Source of the DNA: Pseudomonadota bacterium
GTDB taxonomy: Bacteria > Pseudomonadota > Gammaproteobacteria > Burkholderiales > Burkholderiaceae_C
Assembly (NCBI GenBank): GCA_019351955.1
Contig: JABBOE010000007.1
Span: 1-43,172 of the forward strand
DNA: 43,172 bases
Direction: 5' to 3'
Both the position numbers and the translations under genes were made by a program. Numbering within the stretch: position 1 is the stretch's first letter; the number at the start of each line of letters is the position of its first letter. Below are positions 1 to 8,441 of this stretch, piece by piece. The notes under the pieces are model-generated. The model worked only from the letters and a program-made list of their open reading frames with translations, did no database searches and was not told the origin of the DNA.

Positions 1-55
1 ACAGCGCCCTGTGGTACCAAAACTTCCTCAGCTCACAACCCGACAAATCCGTCGC
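1..55 (+). repeat. 55-bp exact inverted repeat, left copy
   Basis: Bases 1-55 equal the reverse complement of 11040-11094 with no mismatch. Identity stops at base 56. It may extend further left beyond the window. It covers the 3' end of a GH1 coding sequence. Confidence 0.95.
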
Positions 56-83
56 CTCGGACCGGCTGCGGGCAGCGGCTTGA
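1..83 (+). CDS. GH1 beta-glucosidase, C-terminal end only (cut by window edge)
   Basis: Reading from base 3, the frame encodes the last residues of a family 1 glycoside hydrolase and stops at TGA 81-83. The first 18 complete codons are identical at DNA level to the end of the internal GH1 gene (11030-12394), including the SALWYQNFLSSQPDKSVA stretch. The two then diverge: this copy ends SDRLRAAA, the other ends VG. The rest of the gene lies outside the window, so nothing can be said about its catalytic residues. It lies upstream of, and in the same direction as, the GH16 and GH17 genes that follow, which fits a cytoplasmic beta-glucosidase in the same pathway. It could also be an assembly-branch overlap rather than a true second gene. 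Confidence 0.6.
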   Translation, partial: SALWYQNFLSSQPDKSVASDRLRAAA

Positions 84-343
84 ACCGTCCTTTGCCGATC
101 GATTCCCCTCCCCTTTTCGCAACGAGCGCAAAAGCTGCCCGTCCCGCTCAATGCGCCTGGACTCACCGCCGTGGAAGCACGCTGCCTACCGCCCGTTAGG
201 ACCCTTTGCGGCAATGCCACGCAGCACTGCGCAGCGCAGGTGCCACAGTCATTCGGTCTTACGCCAGCACCCAAAGCGGAAACGGCAAGCACTACGGCTT
301 CGATATCTGCCCTTGGCCAAGGCTCCCAATTGGCGTGCGCGGC

Positions 344-1285
344 ATGAAGAAAATTATCACATCGCGTAATTTCAAACCCACGGACGATTCCGAATGGACT
401 CTGGTTTGGAGCGATGAGTTCGATGGTGATCAGGTGAATCCCCAAAAATGGGATTTCGATTTGGGCAACGGCTTTTTCGCTGGAAAGGACAAAACCTGGG
501 TTTCGGGTTGGGGCAATGACGAACTCCAGTATTACACGCGCGACCCTTCCAATATCTTCGTCCGAGACAGCGTGCTCCATATCCGAGCGCTACAGAAAGC
601 ACTGCACGGCTGTGCGTATACGTCGGCGCGCATAAAAACGCGGCGCCGCGACGGCGCGCCCCTGTTCGTCAAGCAGTATGGTCGATTTGAATTTCGTGCC
701 AAGGTGCCGTGTGGCAAAGGACTCTGGCCCGCGCTTTGGTTGTTGCCGCATGAAGATCACTATGGCAGTTGGGCTGCCTCAGGCGAGATCGACGTCATGG
801 AGATCCTCGGGGAACACCCCGAAAACGTCTTGGGAAGCATTCACTTCGGCTCCACGTTTCCCGAGCGGAAACTTGTGACACACACGCATACCGTGCCCGA
901 TGGAGGCAACGTCGGAGATTGGCATATTTATGCAGTTGAATGGGACCCAGGTGAGATTCGTTGGCTGTTTGACGGGGTGACGTGGGCACGGCAGAACTTC
1001 TGGTGGAGCTGCAGCTCGACCCACGATGGTCACGGCACAGCTCCCCTGGGCCCATCCGAATTAAATGCTTGGCCTGCGCCGTTCGATAGGCCCTTTTATA
1101 TCGTGGTGAACGTAGCCGTGGGCGGGAATTTTCCCGGCGCGCCAAATGGGCAGACCCGTTTCCCCGCCGATCTTTTAGTGGATTACGTTCGCGTCTACGA
1201 CCGTGCGAAAGGGTATGGAGCACCCCAGCCGCGAGGTGAAGGCCCGCTTCCATGGACCACGCCACGATACGAGCCGCGTTCATGA
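344..1285 (+). CDS. GH16 endo-beta-1,3-glucanase (laminarinase-like), no signal peptide
   Basis: The 313-residue protein has the GH16 beta-jellyroll pattern: an early WSDEFDGD strand, then FEFRAKVPCGKGLWPALWLLP, the catalytic motif GEIDVME (Glu148 nucleophile, Asp150, Glu153 acid/base) and the late NVAVGGNFPG strand. Family knowledge assigns endo-hydrolysis of beta-1,3 or mixed-linkage glucan. I chose ATG 344, 24 residues before the conserved WSDEFDGD; an upstream in-frame ATG at 206 adds 46 residues that look neither like a domain nor a signal peptide. No strong ribosome binding site is seen for either. No leader is visible, which is unusual for GH16 and suggests it works on imported oligosaccharides in the cytoplasm. 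The next gene starts 30 bases on, so it is probably cotranscribed with the two GH17 genes. Confidence 0.85.
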   Translation: MKKIITSRNFKPTDDSEWTLVWSDEFDGDQVNPQKWDFDLGNGFFAGKDKTWVSGWGNDELQYYTRDPSNIFVRDSVLHIRALQKALHGCAYTSARIKTRRRDGAPLFVKQYGRFEFRAKVPCGKGLWPALWLLPHEDHYGSWAASGEIDVMEILGEHPENVLGSIHFGSTFPERKLVTHTHTVPDGGNVGDWHIYAVEWDPGEIRWLFDGVTWARQNFWWSCSSTHDGHGTAPLGPSELNAWPAPFDRPFYIVVNVAVGGNFPGAPNGQTRFPADLLVDYVRVYDRAKGYGAPQPRGEGPLPWTTPRYEPRS

Positions 1286-1315
1286 CGTTCATGCACGCCA
1301 GCTACCGGAGCCACG

Positions 1316-2260
1316 ATGTCCAAAACCCTGTACCACCACGACGGCAATGATCTCTATCAAGGGCGTTCCGGCGGCGACACGGTAACGCCGTGGACTGCTT
1401 CGGCGCCTCCGATACGTCAATCCCTTGAGGAGCCGCGTAGCCTGAAAGAGGCCTTCCGCACGACGCTTGAAAAAGGCCTCCACGGGCTATGCTTCAGTCC
1501 CTATCTTGACGGTCAGGGCCCGGGGTCATCCATCGCCGCGCTCCAAATCCGCTCGCGCCTGGAAATTGTCCGCTCGCACGTGCGCTGGATTCGAAGCTTC
1601 TCATGTACTGAAGGCCACGAGGCCACGCCACGCATCGCGCATGAACTCGGCTTGAATACGCTCGCCGGCATGTGGCTTGGGGCGGACTCTGCCACCAACG
1701 AGCGTGAGTTTGAATCCGCCGTCGCGATTGCACGCGCTGGATATGTGGACATCCTTGCAGTCGGCAATGAAGTTCTCTTACGCGAGGATCTTTCCGAAGA
1801 CGAGTTGCTCGGTTACTTGAGGCGAGCGAAGCAGGCGCTTCCCGGCATCCCAATTGGCTATGTCGATGCGTACTTCCTTTTTGAAAAACACCCTCGTGTC
1901 ACCCAGGCGTGCGACGTTGTTCTGGCCAACTGCTACCCATTCTGGGAGGGCTGCCCCCTCGATGAAGCCGTCCCTTACATGCAGACGATGTATGCCCGCG
2001 CTCTAGCTACCGCGCCCGGCAAGCCAGTGATCATTAGCGAAACCGGTTGGCCGCATCGCGGCACAGCCTTCCACAGCGCTACACCTTCTGTCGACGGCGC
2101 GATGCGTTACTTCATCGAGTCCCAGCAATGGGCGCGCGACCATCACGTCCCCATTTTCTATTTCGCGGCTTTTGACGAAGCATGGAAAGTCGCCGCCGAG
2201 GGGGACGTCGGCGCTTTTTGGGGTCTTTGGAATCAGAACGGCCAGCACAAGTTCATCTAA
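1316..2260 (+). CDS. GH17 beta-1,3-glucanase-like hydrolase, cytoplasmic
   Basis: This 314-residue protein is a GH17 (beta/alpha)8 enzyme. The acid/base Glu152 is in AVGNEVLLRED, and the nucleophile Glu242 in IISETGWP is the GH17 signature. The family includes endo-1,3-beta-glucanases and, in bacteria, beta-1,3-glucan transglycosylases, so hydrolysis versus transfer cannot be decided here. No signal peptide is present; the first 45 residues are a non-conserved polar extension. The start at ATG 1316 has GGAG five bases upstream. It is clearly paralogous to the GH17 domain fused to the symporter at 22705-25077, sharing long blocks such as RIAHELGL, NCYPFWEGC and GYVDAY. It sits between GH16 and a second, more distant GH17. 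Confidence 0.88.
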   Translation: MSKTLYHHDGNDLYQGRSGGDTVTPWTASAPPIRQSLEEPRSLKEAFRTTLEKGLHGLCFSPYLDGQGPGSSIAALQIRSRLEIVRSHVRWIRSFSCTEGHEATPRIAHELGLNTLAGMWLGADSATNEREFESAVAIARAGYVDILAVGNEVLLREDLSEDELLGYLRRAKQALPGIPIGYVDAYFLFEKHPRVTQACDVVLANCYPFWEGCPLDEAVPYMQTMYARALATAPGKPVIISETGWPHRGTAFHSATPSVDGAMRYFIESQQWARDHHVPIFYFAAFDEAWKVAAEGDVGAFWGLWNQNGQHKFI

Positions 2261-2277
2261 TCGACCAAACGACACCA

Positions 2278-3258
2278 ATGATCAAGCTCCCAACGGGCCT
2301 CGCGATCTGTTATTCCGGCTACCGCGAAGGCCAAAGCCCTGTCGAGAAACAGTATCCATCACACGGTGAGATCGCCGAGGATCTAACCCTTTTGCGGGAC
2401 CGCTGGTCGCTCCTGCGCCTTTATGACTGCAGTGCACATGCACAGCGGGTTCTGGAGGTCATTCGACGGGACCGCCTTCCCTTTCGGGTCCTGCTTGGCG
2501 CCCATTTGGCCGCAGAAGTCAACAACCCCGCCTGCCCTTGGGGTGGCATGTACGCGGATCGACAACTTGAAGCGAACAGGGCCGAAAATGATGCCGAGAC
2601 GCAGCGTCTCATCGCGTTAGCCAGACGCTATCCGGATATTGTCTTTGCTGTTGCTGTTGGCAATGAGGCCATGGTCGATTGGACCGACCACCTTGTGCCC
2701 ATGGAACGGATGATTGCCCTTGTGCGTCGCGTCAGAGCACATTTACCTCAACCTGTCACCTTTTGTGAAAACTATATTCCATGGCGACACCAACTTTGGG
2801 ATCTTGCCGCTGAACTGGATTTCATCTCGCTGCACACCTACCCGGTTTGGGAATACAAAAACGCTCATGAAGCGATTGACTATACGCGGGACAATTACTA
2901 CAGCGTGGCAAGCCTATATCACAATAAACCGGTTATTATCACCGAAGCAGGATGGACAACCCGCTCCAATGGCCGTGGCATTGAACCGCACCATGCATCC
3001 CAGGCATTTCAAGCCATCTATCTCGAGAATCTGCTGACCTGGACACGCAACGCAAATATCCTCACATTCATCTTTGAAGCCTTTGACGAGCCATGGAAGG
3101 GCTCAAACGACCCCCTTGAACCTGAGAAGCACTGGGGACTGTACAGCGTGGACCGGCAACCTAAGGCGTTTATCACGGGTTGGGACAGCGCGACGACCTT
3201 CGTCGCGCTTATGCCACCGGAGTTGCAGCCGATGGCGCCCAGCACCAACATCGGATAG
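2278..3258 (+). CDS. Divergent GH17-like glycoside hydrolase, cytoplasmic
   Basis: The 326-residue protein has a GH17-type barrel with acid/base Glu130 in AVGNEAMVDW and nucleophile Glu223 in IITEAGWTTR, followed by FEAFDEPWKG, which the other two GH17 proteins also carry. The nucleophile motif reads TEAGW rather than SETGW, so it belongs to a different branch. No signal peptide is seen. ATG 2278 is chosen because the conserved sequence starts right there (LPTGLAICYSG); a longer frame upstream overlaps the preceding GH17 gene and lacks conservation. It begins 17 bases after the stop of that gene, so they are likely translated from one message. The substrate is probably a short beta-1,3-gluco-oligosaccharide, by family and context. 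Confidence 0.82.
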   Translation: MIKLPTGLAICYSGYREGQSPVEKQYPSHGEIAEDLTLLRDRWSLLRLYDCSAHAQRVLEVIRRDRLPFRVLLGAHLAAEVNNPACPWGGMYADRQLEANRAENDAETQRLIALARRYPDIVFAVAVGNEAMVDWTDHLVPMERMIALVRRVRAHLPQPVTFCENYIPWRHQLWDLAAELDFISLHTYPVWEYKNAHEAIDYTRDNYYSVASLYHNKPVIITEAGWTTRSNGRGIEPHHASQAFQAIYLENLLTWTRNANILTFIFEAFDEPWKGSNDPLEPEKHWGLYSVDRQPKAFITGWDSATTFVALMPPELQPMAPSTNIG

Positions 3259-3285
3259 GTGGCGCGGCAAGCGCTGACGCGCCAC
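3259..3285. terminator. Hairpin between convergent genes
   Basis: GTGGCGCG (3259-3266) and CGCGCCAC (3278-3285) form a perfect 8-bp stem with an 11-base loop directly after the GH17 stop codon and before the end of the convergent GH16 lipoprotein gene. No T-run follows on either strand, so it is only a possible terminator. Confidence 0.35.
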
Positions 3286-3312
3286 GTCGGAACGCGGCGT
3301 GTTCCTCTCTCT

Positions 3313-4380
3313 TTAGGGCGTCATATACCTCACGTAGGCCACATCCATCGTTTGACTATAATTCGCTGGAAGCGCTGAATTGTTTCCGTTTGGGGCGCCC
3401 AGGTTGCCTCCCACGGCCAAATTCATGATCAGGTAGTAGGTTTGATAAATCCCCCCGTATGGCCAAAAGGCAGATGCCGGCAGCAGAGGAGAACTTGGAT
3501 CGGCAGGGGTACAAACAAGGGTACTCTTCGAGCACGTCGTCAACACCGTATTATCGACAGCAAACTGGATCTGGGTCGCCGTCCAGGCAAGCTGATATAA
3601 ATGAAAGCTCGTATCAATGGGCGTTGAAAGCGTCGCCTTCACATACTGGTAGGCGTCCGTGTAGGCTGGGCTCGATACCCCCGATGGCAAATGAAAGGTG
3701 CTTTGAATCACAGAATTCTGCGTTCCAAAATACCTACTCAGCCATTCCACCATATCAATCTCGCCCCCCGCCGGCCATGTTGGCTGCGTTGCAAGCTGCG
3801 CGGTGGTTGGTGGGAAACTCTGCCCTGGCGATTGGCCAGGAAGAAGCCAAATTGCAGGCCAAGATCCGGTTCCCGTGGGAAGCTTCGCCTTCACTTCAAG
3901 AAAACCGGGCTGACTTAAATCAATGGCTTTCCGAGACGTGACCTTCGCTGACGTGAAGCTGTAGCCCGTCTGCGAATTGTCTGCCTTCCCCGTGATTACC
4001 AAATCTCCGTTCCCAACTGCGGCATTCGAGGGCAGGTAATATTCGGCCTCGTTGTTGCCCCATCCCGGGTTTCCGTACTCTGCTCCGTTTCCAGTTTCCA
4101 TGGCCCATAGACTTGTATTGGGCGTGCCGGACGGGTCCTGTGAAAAATCATCAAACCACACTGTCTTCGCATAACTCGCTGCGAGCCCGGTGCTCGGTAG
4201 TGAACCGGAACTACTGGTCGGTGTCGTCGTGGTGGTGCTGCTTCCACCCGTCGTTGTAGTATTCGTCCCTACGCTCGTGCTTGTCGGATTGGTGCTTGCG
4301 GTCGTGGTTCCCCCACCGCCTCCTCCGCACGCACTCACGACGACCGTACCAATTGCAATGGCCATTGCTGCTTTACGCAT
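3313..4380 (-). CDS. GH16 endo-beta-1,3-glucanase lipoprotein, surface or periplasmic
   Basis: About 355 residues. A short signal sequence ends in the lipobox VSAC (about residue 18 from the second Met), followed by six glycines and a Thr/Ser-rich linker of about 40 residues, then a GH16 domain. The domain shows WFDDFSQD, GSWPAIWLLPG, the catalytic GEIDMVE motif (Glu, Asp, Glu at about 206, 208 and 211) and the late MNLAVGGNLG strand. Two ATGs lie in tandem (4381-4383 and 4378-4380); the second is better spaced from AAGGAG. The lipid anchor and flexible linker suggest it faces polymer outside the cytoplasm, unlike the leaderless GH16 at 344-1285. It is the last gene of the minus-strand series, 159 bases after the GH81 gene. 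Confidence 0.88.
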   Translation of the reverse strand: MRKAAMAIAIGTVVVSACGGGGGGTTTASTNPTSTSVGTNTTTTGGSSTTTTTPTSSSGSLPSTGLAASYAKTVWFDDFSQDPSGTPNTSLWAMETGNGAEYGNPGWGNNEAEYYLPSNAAVGNGDLVITGKADNSQTGYSFTSAKVTSRKAIDLSQPGFLEVKAKLPTGTGSWPAIWLLPGQSPGQSFPPTTAQLATQPTWPAGGEIDMVEWLSRYFGTQNSVIQSTFHLPSGVSSPAYTDAYQYVKATLSTPIDTSFHLYQLAWTATQIQFAVDNTVLTTCSKSTLVCTPADPSSPLLPASAFWPYGGIYQTYYLIMNLAVGGNLGAPNGNNSALPANYSQTMDVAYVRYMTP

Positions 4381-4539
4381 CATCTCTCCTTTTTGCCTCG
4401 CTCGACGGCATATTCAAAACGCTGAACTATTGCCGCATTTATCGACTTTCGCATTGGGCAACGCTCGCCATGGAATATCAACGCTTTCTCCAGCCGATCC
4501 ATTTGAAATCCTAAGACCGCGCACACACTGATGGCCGAC

Positions 4540-6882
4540 CTAGTTTAGTTTGCTTTCGCTTATTTTCGGTGTCGCTCCGGGCGCGCTCACAACCATGCTC
4601 GTCAATGCGTGACGCGTTGCAACAAGCTTTGCCCCATCGCTGTATTTGACCGGGATTGAACTATCACTTGGATTAAAGGCAAGATACGTTTCTGCGCCAT
4701 CCGATTTTTTGAACACCGCGTACAATGGTGTATCCGCCGTGACTCCAAAGTCTGGCTCCCCCATGTATTGCAGACTTTTAATCCAATAATAAGCATGGGT
4801 GCGACTGTCTCCCGATTCGGAAGATCCCTGCGATTTCCAATCACCTCGCGCCACCTTTGGGAAGGCCAATGCCTTGTATTCCGCAAAGACGTCTTGCCAG
4901 ATATCCGATGGCGTGCCATCCGACATGCCACTGCTTGCGTACTGGGCCTCCTCTTTCTTTAAGCCGTCGAAGAAAAGTCTGATGTATTTTGGATCGCGGC
5001 CAAGATAAGTGGAGGCTGGAGTGATTGGCAAGAGATTAATGCCTTGGACTTCACGCGGATTCTGTGTCCACCACGTGTTGTACGCGTATTTATCACCAAA
5101 CACCTGAGCTGCCAATACCCGGTTGTAATTTGGCGCAAATACAATGTGATGAATATCAAACCAGTAATCGTCAACTGCCTGAACCTCTGTTGTATACAGA
5201 TAGATTCCGAGATTCCTGAGCTTGTCGTCGCCAGTTGCCGCCCCCCAGAAAATAAGACCGGCCCACGCATTGATCGCCTCTGACGATGATTCCTGATTAT
5301 TACCGTCATTCATCATCTCATCGCCACTGGCCCAGGAATGGCCCTCATAGGGGTCAAAATTTCGAAGATAAGGATCCCTCTTCAGGCCACGCCTGTCGGT
5401 CGCAATGTCGTGGACCAATTGATCGACCATCCCGCCCCAATGATCTTTCGCTGCCCATGTCGGGTCCCGCAGTGCCACTTGCGCGGCAGCGTTAATCCAG
5501 TAGCCGTAATGAAAATGATGGTCATTCATGTGGCTCACACTTCCATATTCCTGCGGGTAGCCGATAGTTGTTCCAATCGATCGATCCACCACAAAATATG
5601 TTGAGGAGTTCTTGCCCGAAAAAAAGTCCTCCATGTGCTGGGTCAACATGTTCTCTAGTTTCTGCGCCTCGCCCGCTTTGCCTTGCACTGCAGCGATATC
5701 CATAAGTTGCGCGGCGCGGCCGAGCCCCTTGCCAATCCAATAGGTTCCGGGGCCTTGGACACCAAATGCGCCATACATCTTCGCCACGTCGCCACCGAGC
5801 AGGGAGTCCACTCGGCTTCCGCCAACCGCAGCAGGAAGCTTCGGCCAGAACGGGATGATTCCGTGGTACGTCATCTGCGTAGTGAACTCATCCGCGGCGA
5901 GGAGTTTGATCGTGCCCCGGACACTTGGAAAAACATCGGGAAGCAGACCCGGAATGCTTTGATCAAACCATTGATGCGGATATAGCCCAAGAATTGGAGT
6001 CGTTTCGCCGCCCTGCATGGCGTGCGTTGTCACGACGAAGTGCGTAATGACTCGACTGGTCTTAGCGTCATAAGTCCACTCCGCCCGGGTGTTCGTAACA
6101 AATGCATAGGCATGCTGCTTAAACAGCTTGATCGTTTGCATCGAATCGTTGGGCAATGCCGCAACGGAGAAATAGCCGGAGTCAGCGGGAAGGTGCAAGA
6201 TCATTTCCCGCGGCGAAACCCAGGTGAAGCTGCACCCGGAAGGGCCAAAAACTGCATATGGGTGGCCATCAACCACAAAGCTCGCCACCCCCGATGGCAC
6301 CCCATGCTCAGCGATTACGGCGTCAGAGTCGAATCTCAGGCGCACGTCTCCGCGTGTGATTTTGTAATAGCTGAAGGGACTGCCATGAAGGATCGTGGCA
6401 TCAAATTTGTCACTCCCGTTGGCCATTTCGACCTTGACATTCCAGTCCCCATGCCCGGCCAGGCGAGCGTCGACGGGCTTGAATGCAGTCGGGTTGATCG
6501 TCAGTTCTGCACGGTGTGGCCAGATCACCTCCTTGTATCCACTCTTTGCCTGGCTCACAGTGGGGGTCGGCACGCCGACCTCGAAGCCGTTTGGCCCGGC
6601 GCGATAGCTAACTGGGGTCGCGAACAGCGGATAGGACCAGCGCTCAAACATTAAGGATGAATACCACTGGTTCGTAGGCGCCGCCATTTTCATCATCGCG
6701 GCCGTACGGTAATTGGCTTCTGGCGGCGACGGATCCGATGGCCCAAAAAAACCACCGGGATGCGGCGCTAAAAAATAGGCCCCAAGCCCATCCTTAATAG
6801 GGCTATTGGAGGTCGCGTTGGCTTGGGCCGGTCCAGTAAATGCAAACAGTGCCGCTACCGCAAAAACTTCCAGGTATCTCAT
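4540..6882 (-). CDS. GH81 endo-1,3-beta-glucanase, secreted
   Basis: The 780-residue protein matches GH81 in length and motifs. It has a signal peptide ending near PAQANA, the N-terminal TNQWYSSLMF motif, then HHFHYGYWI and SWASGDEMMNDG, followed by the catalytic NQESSSEAINAW box with its paired glutamates. GH81 enzymes are inverting endo-1,3-beta-glucanases. The ATG at 6880-6882 follows GGAGGT by four bases; a TTG just before it is less likely. It is exported, so it probably cuts polymer in the periplasm or outside the cell, feeding the porin and ABC transporter. It lies 51 bases downstream of the porin gene and is probably cotranscribed with it. Confidence 0.93.
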   Translation of the reverse strand: MRYLEVFAVAALFAFTGPAQANATSNSPIKDGLGAYFLAPHPGGFFGPSDPSPPEANYRTAAMMKMAAPTNQWYSSLMFERWSYPLFATPVSYRAGPNGFEVGVPTPTVSQAKSGYKEVIWPHRAELTINPTAFKPVDARLAGHGDWNVKVEMANGSDKFDATILHGSPFSYYKITRGDVRLRFDSDAVIAEHGVPSGVASFVVDGHPYAVFGPSGCSFTWVSPREMILHLPADSGYFSVAALPNDSMQTIKLFKQHAYAFVTNTRAEWTYDAKTSRVITHFVVTTHAMQGGETTPILGLYPHQWFDQSIPGLLPDVFPSVRGTIKLLAADEFTTQMTYHGIIPFWPKLPAAVGGSRVDSLLGGDVAKMYGAFGVQGPGTYWIGKGLGRAAQLMDIAAVQGKAGEAQKLENMLTQHMEDFFSGKNSSTYFVVDRSIGTTIGYPQEYGSVSHMNDHHFHYGYWINAAAQVALRDPTWAAKDHWGGMVDQLVHDIATDRRGLKRDPYLRNFDPYEGHSWASGDEMMNDGNNQESSSEAINAWAGLIFWGAATGDDKLRNLGIYLYTTEVQAVDDYWFDIHHIVFAPNYNRVLAAQVFGDKYAYNTWWTQNPREVQGINLLPITPASTYLGRDPKYIRLFFDGLKKEEAQYASSGMSDGTPSDIWQDVFAEYKALAFPKVARGDWKSQGSSESGDSRTHAYYWIKSLQYMGEPDFGVTADTPLYAVFKKSDGAETYLAFNPSDSSIPVKYSDGAKLVATRHALTSMVVSAPGATPKISESKLN

Positions 6883-6933
6883 CAAGACCTCCGCTCGAGG
6901 CGCCTTCTCAACGCCGATATGTGATGTTTTCGC

Positions 6934-8271
6934 TTAGAACGTCACTAAAACACCGAGTGTCACCGACTCGCCAGATCGCGTCGTGCGAGGATCGATGCCG
7001 GCGAAGGCAGTATTGCTCGGCATGCTCAGAGGGGCGGGTCCCAAACGGCCAAAATGGACGTAACCAAGACCACCGTAGATGCTTAGATTACGGTAAAGCT
7101 CAGGAACCTTTCTGTAAATACCAAGATTGGTGAAGATTGCCGAATTGCTCTGCCCCCACTCCGTTGGGTTGTCGGTTTTTGCCTTGCCGAGATAAACCAT
7201 CCCTGCGGTGTAGGTCCAGAGACCATGGTAATGTGATATGCCAAGCAGAAAATCATTCACATTCGCAGCGTAGCCGGGGTTTATCCCACTGAGGCCCGAA
7301 TAATTAAAGCCCGCGTTATAAACGCACCCCGAGTATTGAACCGCATAGTCACACGTCAAGGCGGCACCTGACCAATAGCTATGCCTTACGCCCCAGGTCA
7401 GCATCCATTGCGGATTAAACCAATGGTCGCCCTCCAGAATTGCGACGCTTTGGCGAGGAATGGAGCTGTAGCGTCCAGTTGTCGTTCCGGGTAGCGTCTG
7501 AGGGTCGCCAGGGGCACCGACAAACGGTGATTTTCCCCACGACGACTGAGCACCGCCATGGCTGAGTTCCAAGGTCAGCTCAATCAAATTTTTCTGATTG
7601 GAAAATTGCGCGAACAACTCAAGCATTTGAGGCGTCGGCGTATCGACGGGTACGGGCGGGTTTTTGTTGAAATACGTGTCGTACGCGGTTTCCGTGGCGT
7701 AGGTCGCCTCGAGAGTTAGTTTGCCAAGCGAAAAATTTATTTGCGGCGTTGTATAGCGAATGGATTGAGGGAACAGACCAAACCCAGCGCCGGATTCGCT
7801 CCATGGACTTGAAAGGCCGATGGGATAACTGAACGCGTCCTGTCGTGACCACGCGCGCGCAAGTTGCGTGCCCACGCGGATCGTGCCAAACGTCGGATAT
7901 GAGACCCCAATGTTTTTGTCGAACCAGTACTGTCCCACAATGTCATTCGATCCATTGCGGATGCGTTTGGTCAGTCTTCCATCGACGGTCCAGCCCGAGT
8001 CAAACTCGTGCTGGGTGGACGCCGTCACCTGAATCATCGGCGTGGGCGTGGACACTGTCCCGGTGGTGGTGGGCGCGCCACACCCGGGGAAGGCCGTTCC
8101 CAACACACCACGCGTGTCGCCGAAGCAGTTGGTCGCAGGGGGTGCGACGTTGTTGGCAACGCTCACCTCATCTTTGGCAAAGCCGGACAGATTGATCAGG
8201 CCAATTTGGGCGCCAAATGCAGAGGCCGAAGCAAGGCACGTGACTGCACCGAGCGCAAGTTTAATTTTCAA
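6934..8271 (-). CDS. Outer-membrane porin-like beta-barrel protein
   Basis: 445 residues with a cleavable signal peptide (cleavage near SAFGA), alternating polar/hydrophobic strands rich in Tyr and Trp throughout, and a C-terminal SVTLGVLVTF ending in Phe, the usual signal for outer-membrane insertion. It has no plug domain or TonB box, so it is a passive porin rather than a TonB-dependent receptor. The start codon is TTG (8269-8271), with GGAG about seven bases upstream. A LacI-type operator lies 38 bases upstream. Together with the following GH81 it suggests diffusion of glucan fragments across the outer membrane. The exact porin family is not recognised, and sugar specificity is inferred from context. 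Confidence 0.75.
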   Translation of the reverse strand: MKIKLALGAVTCLASASAFGAQIGLINLSGFAKDEVSVANNVAPPATNCFGDTRGVLGTAFPGCGAPTTTGTVSTPTPMIQVTASTQHEFDSGWTVDGRLTKRIRNGSNDIVGQYWFDKNIGVSYPTFGTIRVGTQLARAWSRQDAFSYPIGLSSPWSESGAGFGLFPQSIRYTTPQINFSLGKLTLEATYATETAYDTYFNKNPPVPVDTPTPQMLELFAQFSNQKNLIELTLELSHGGAQSSWGKSPFVGAPGDPQTLPGTTTGRYSSIPRQSVAILEGDHWFNPQWMLTWGVRHSYWSGAALTCDYAVQYSGCVYNAGFNYSGLSGINPGYAANVNDFLLGISHYHGLWTYTAGMVYLGKAKTDNPTEWGQSNSAIFTNLGIYRKVPELYRNLSIYGGLGYVHFGRLGPAPLSMPSNTAFAGIDPRTTRSGESVTLGVLVTF

Positions 8272-8308
8272 TCTGATCTCCTTTCGTCTTCTCGCTACAC
8301 TTCCCGAC

Positions 8309-8322
8309 TGAAAGCGCTTTCA
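8309..8322. promoter_or_regulatory. LacI-type operator upstream of the porin gene
   Basis: Perfect 14-bp palindrome TGAAAGCGCTTTCA with the central CG typical of LacI/GalR operators. It lies 38 bases before the porin TTG start, in the gap to the GH30 gene. It implies that porin-GH81-GH16 can be transcribed from an internal regulated promoter. It is one of five copies in the window. Confidence 0.8.
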
Positions 8323-8441
8323 TTGAGGTTAGGTGAAGCCCCCCCTGCATGTCAATAGCAGAAATACCGAGTCGCGTAGAGCGTCATTCCTGGAATCGGT
8401 AGGGCCGACTCCTCGGCGCAACGATGCGGGCGCCGACACCC

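Noticed and set aside
4413-4426. A sixth operator before the GH16 lipoprotein gene
   Set aside because: TTCAAAACGCTGAA shares only part of the palindrome and its arms do not match.
6934-8271. A SusC-like or TonB-dependent receptor
   Set aside because: Too short, with no plug domain or TonB box; it is a simple porin-like barrel.
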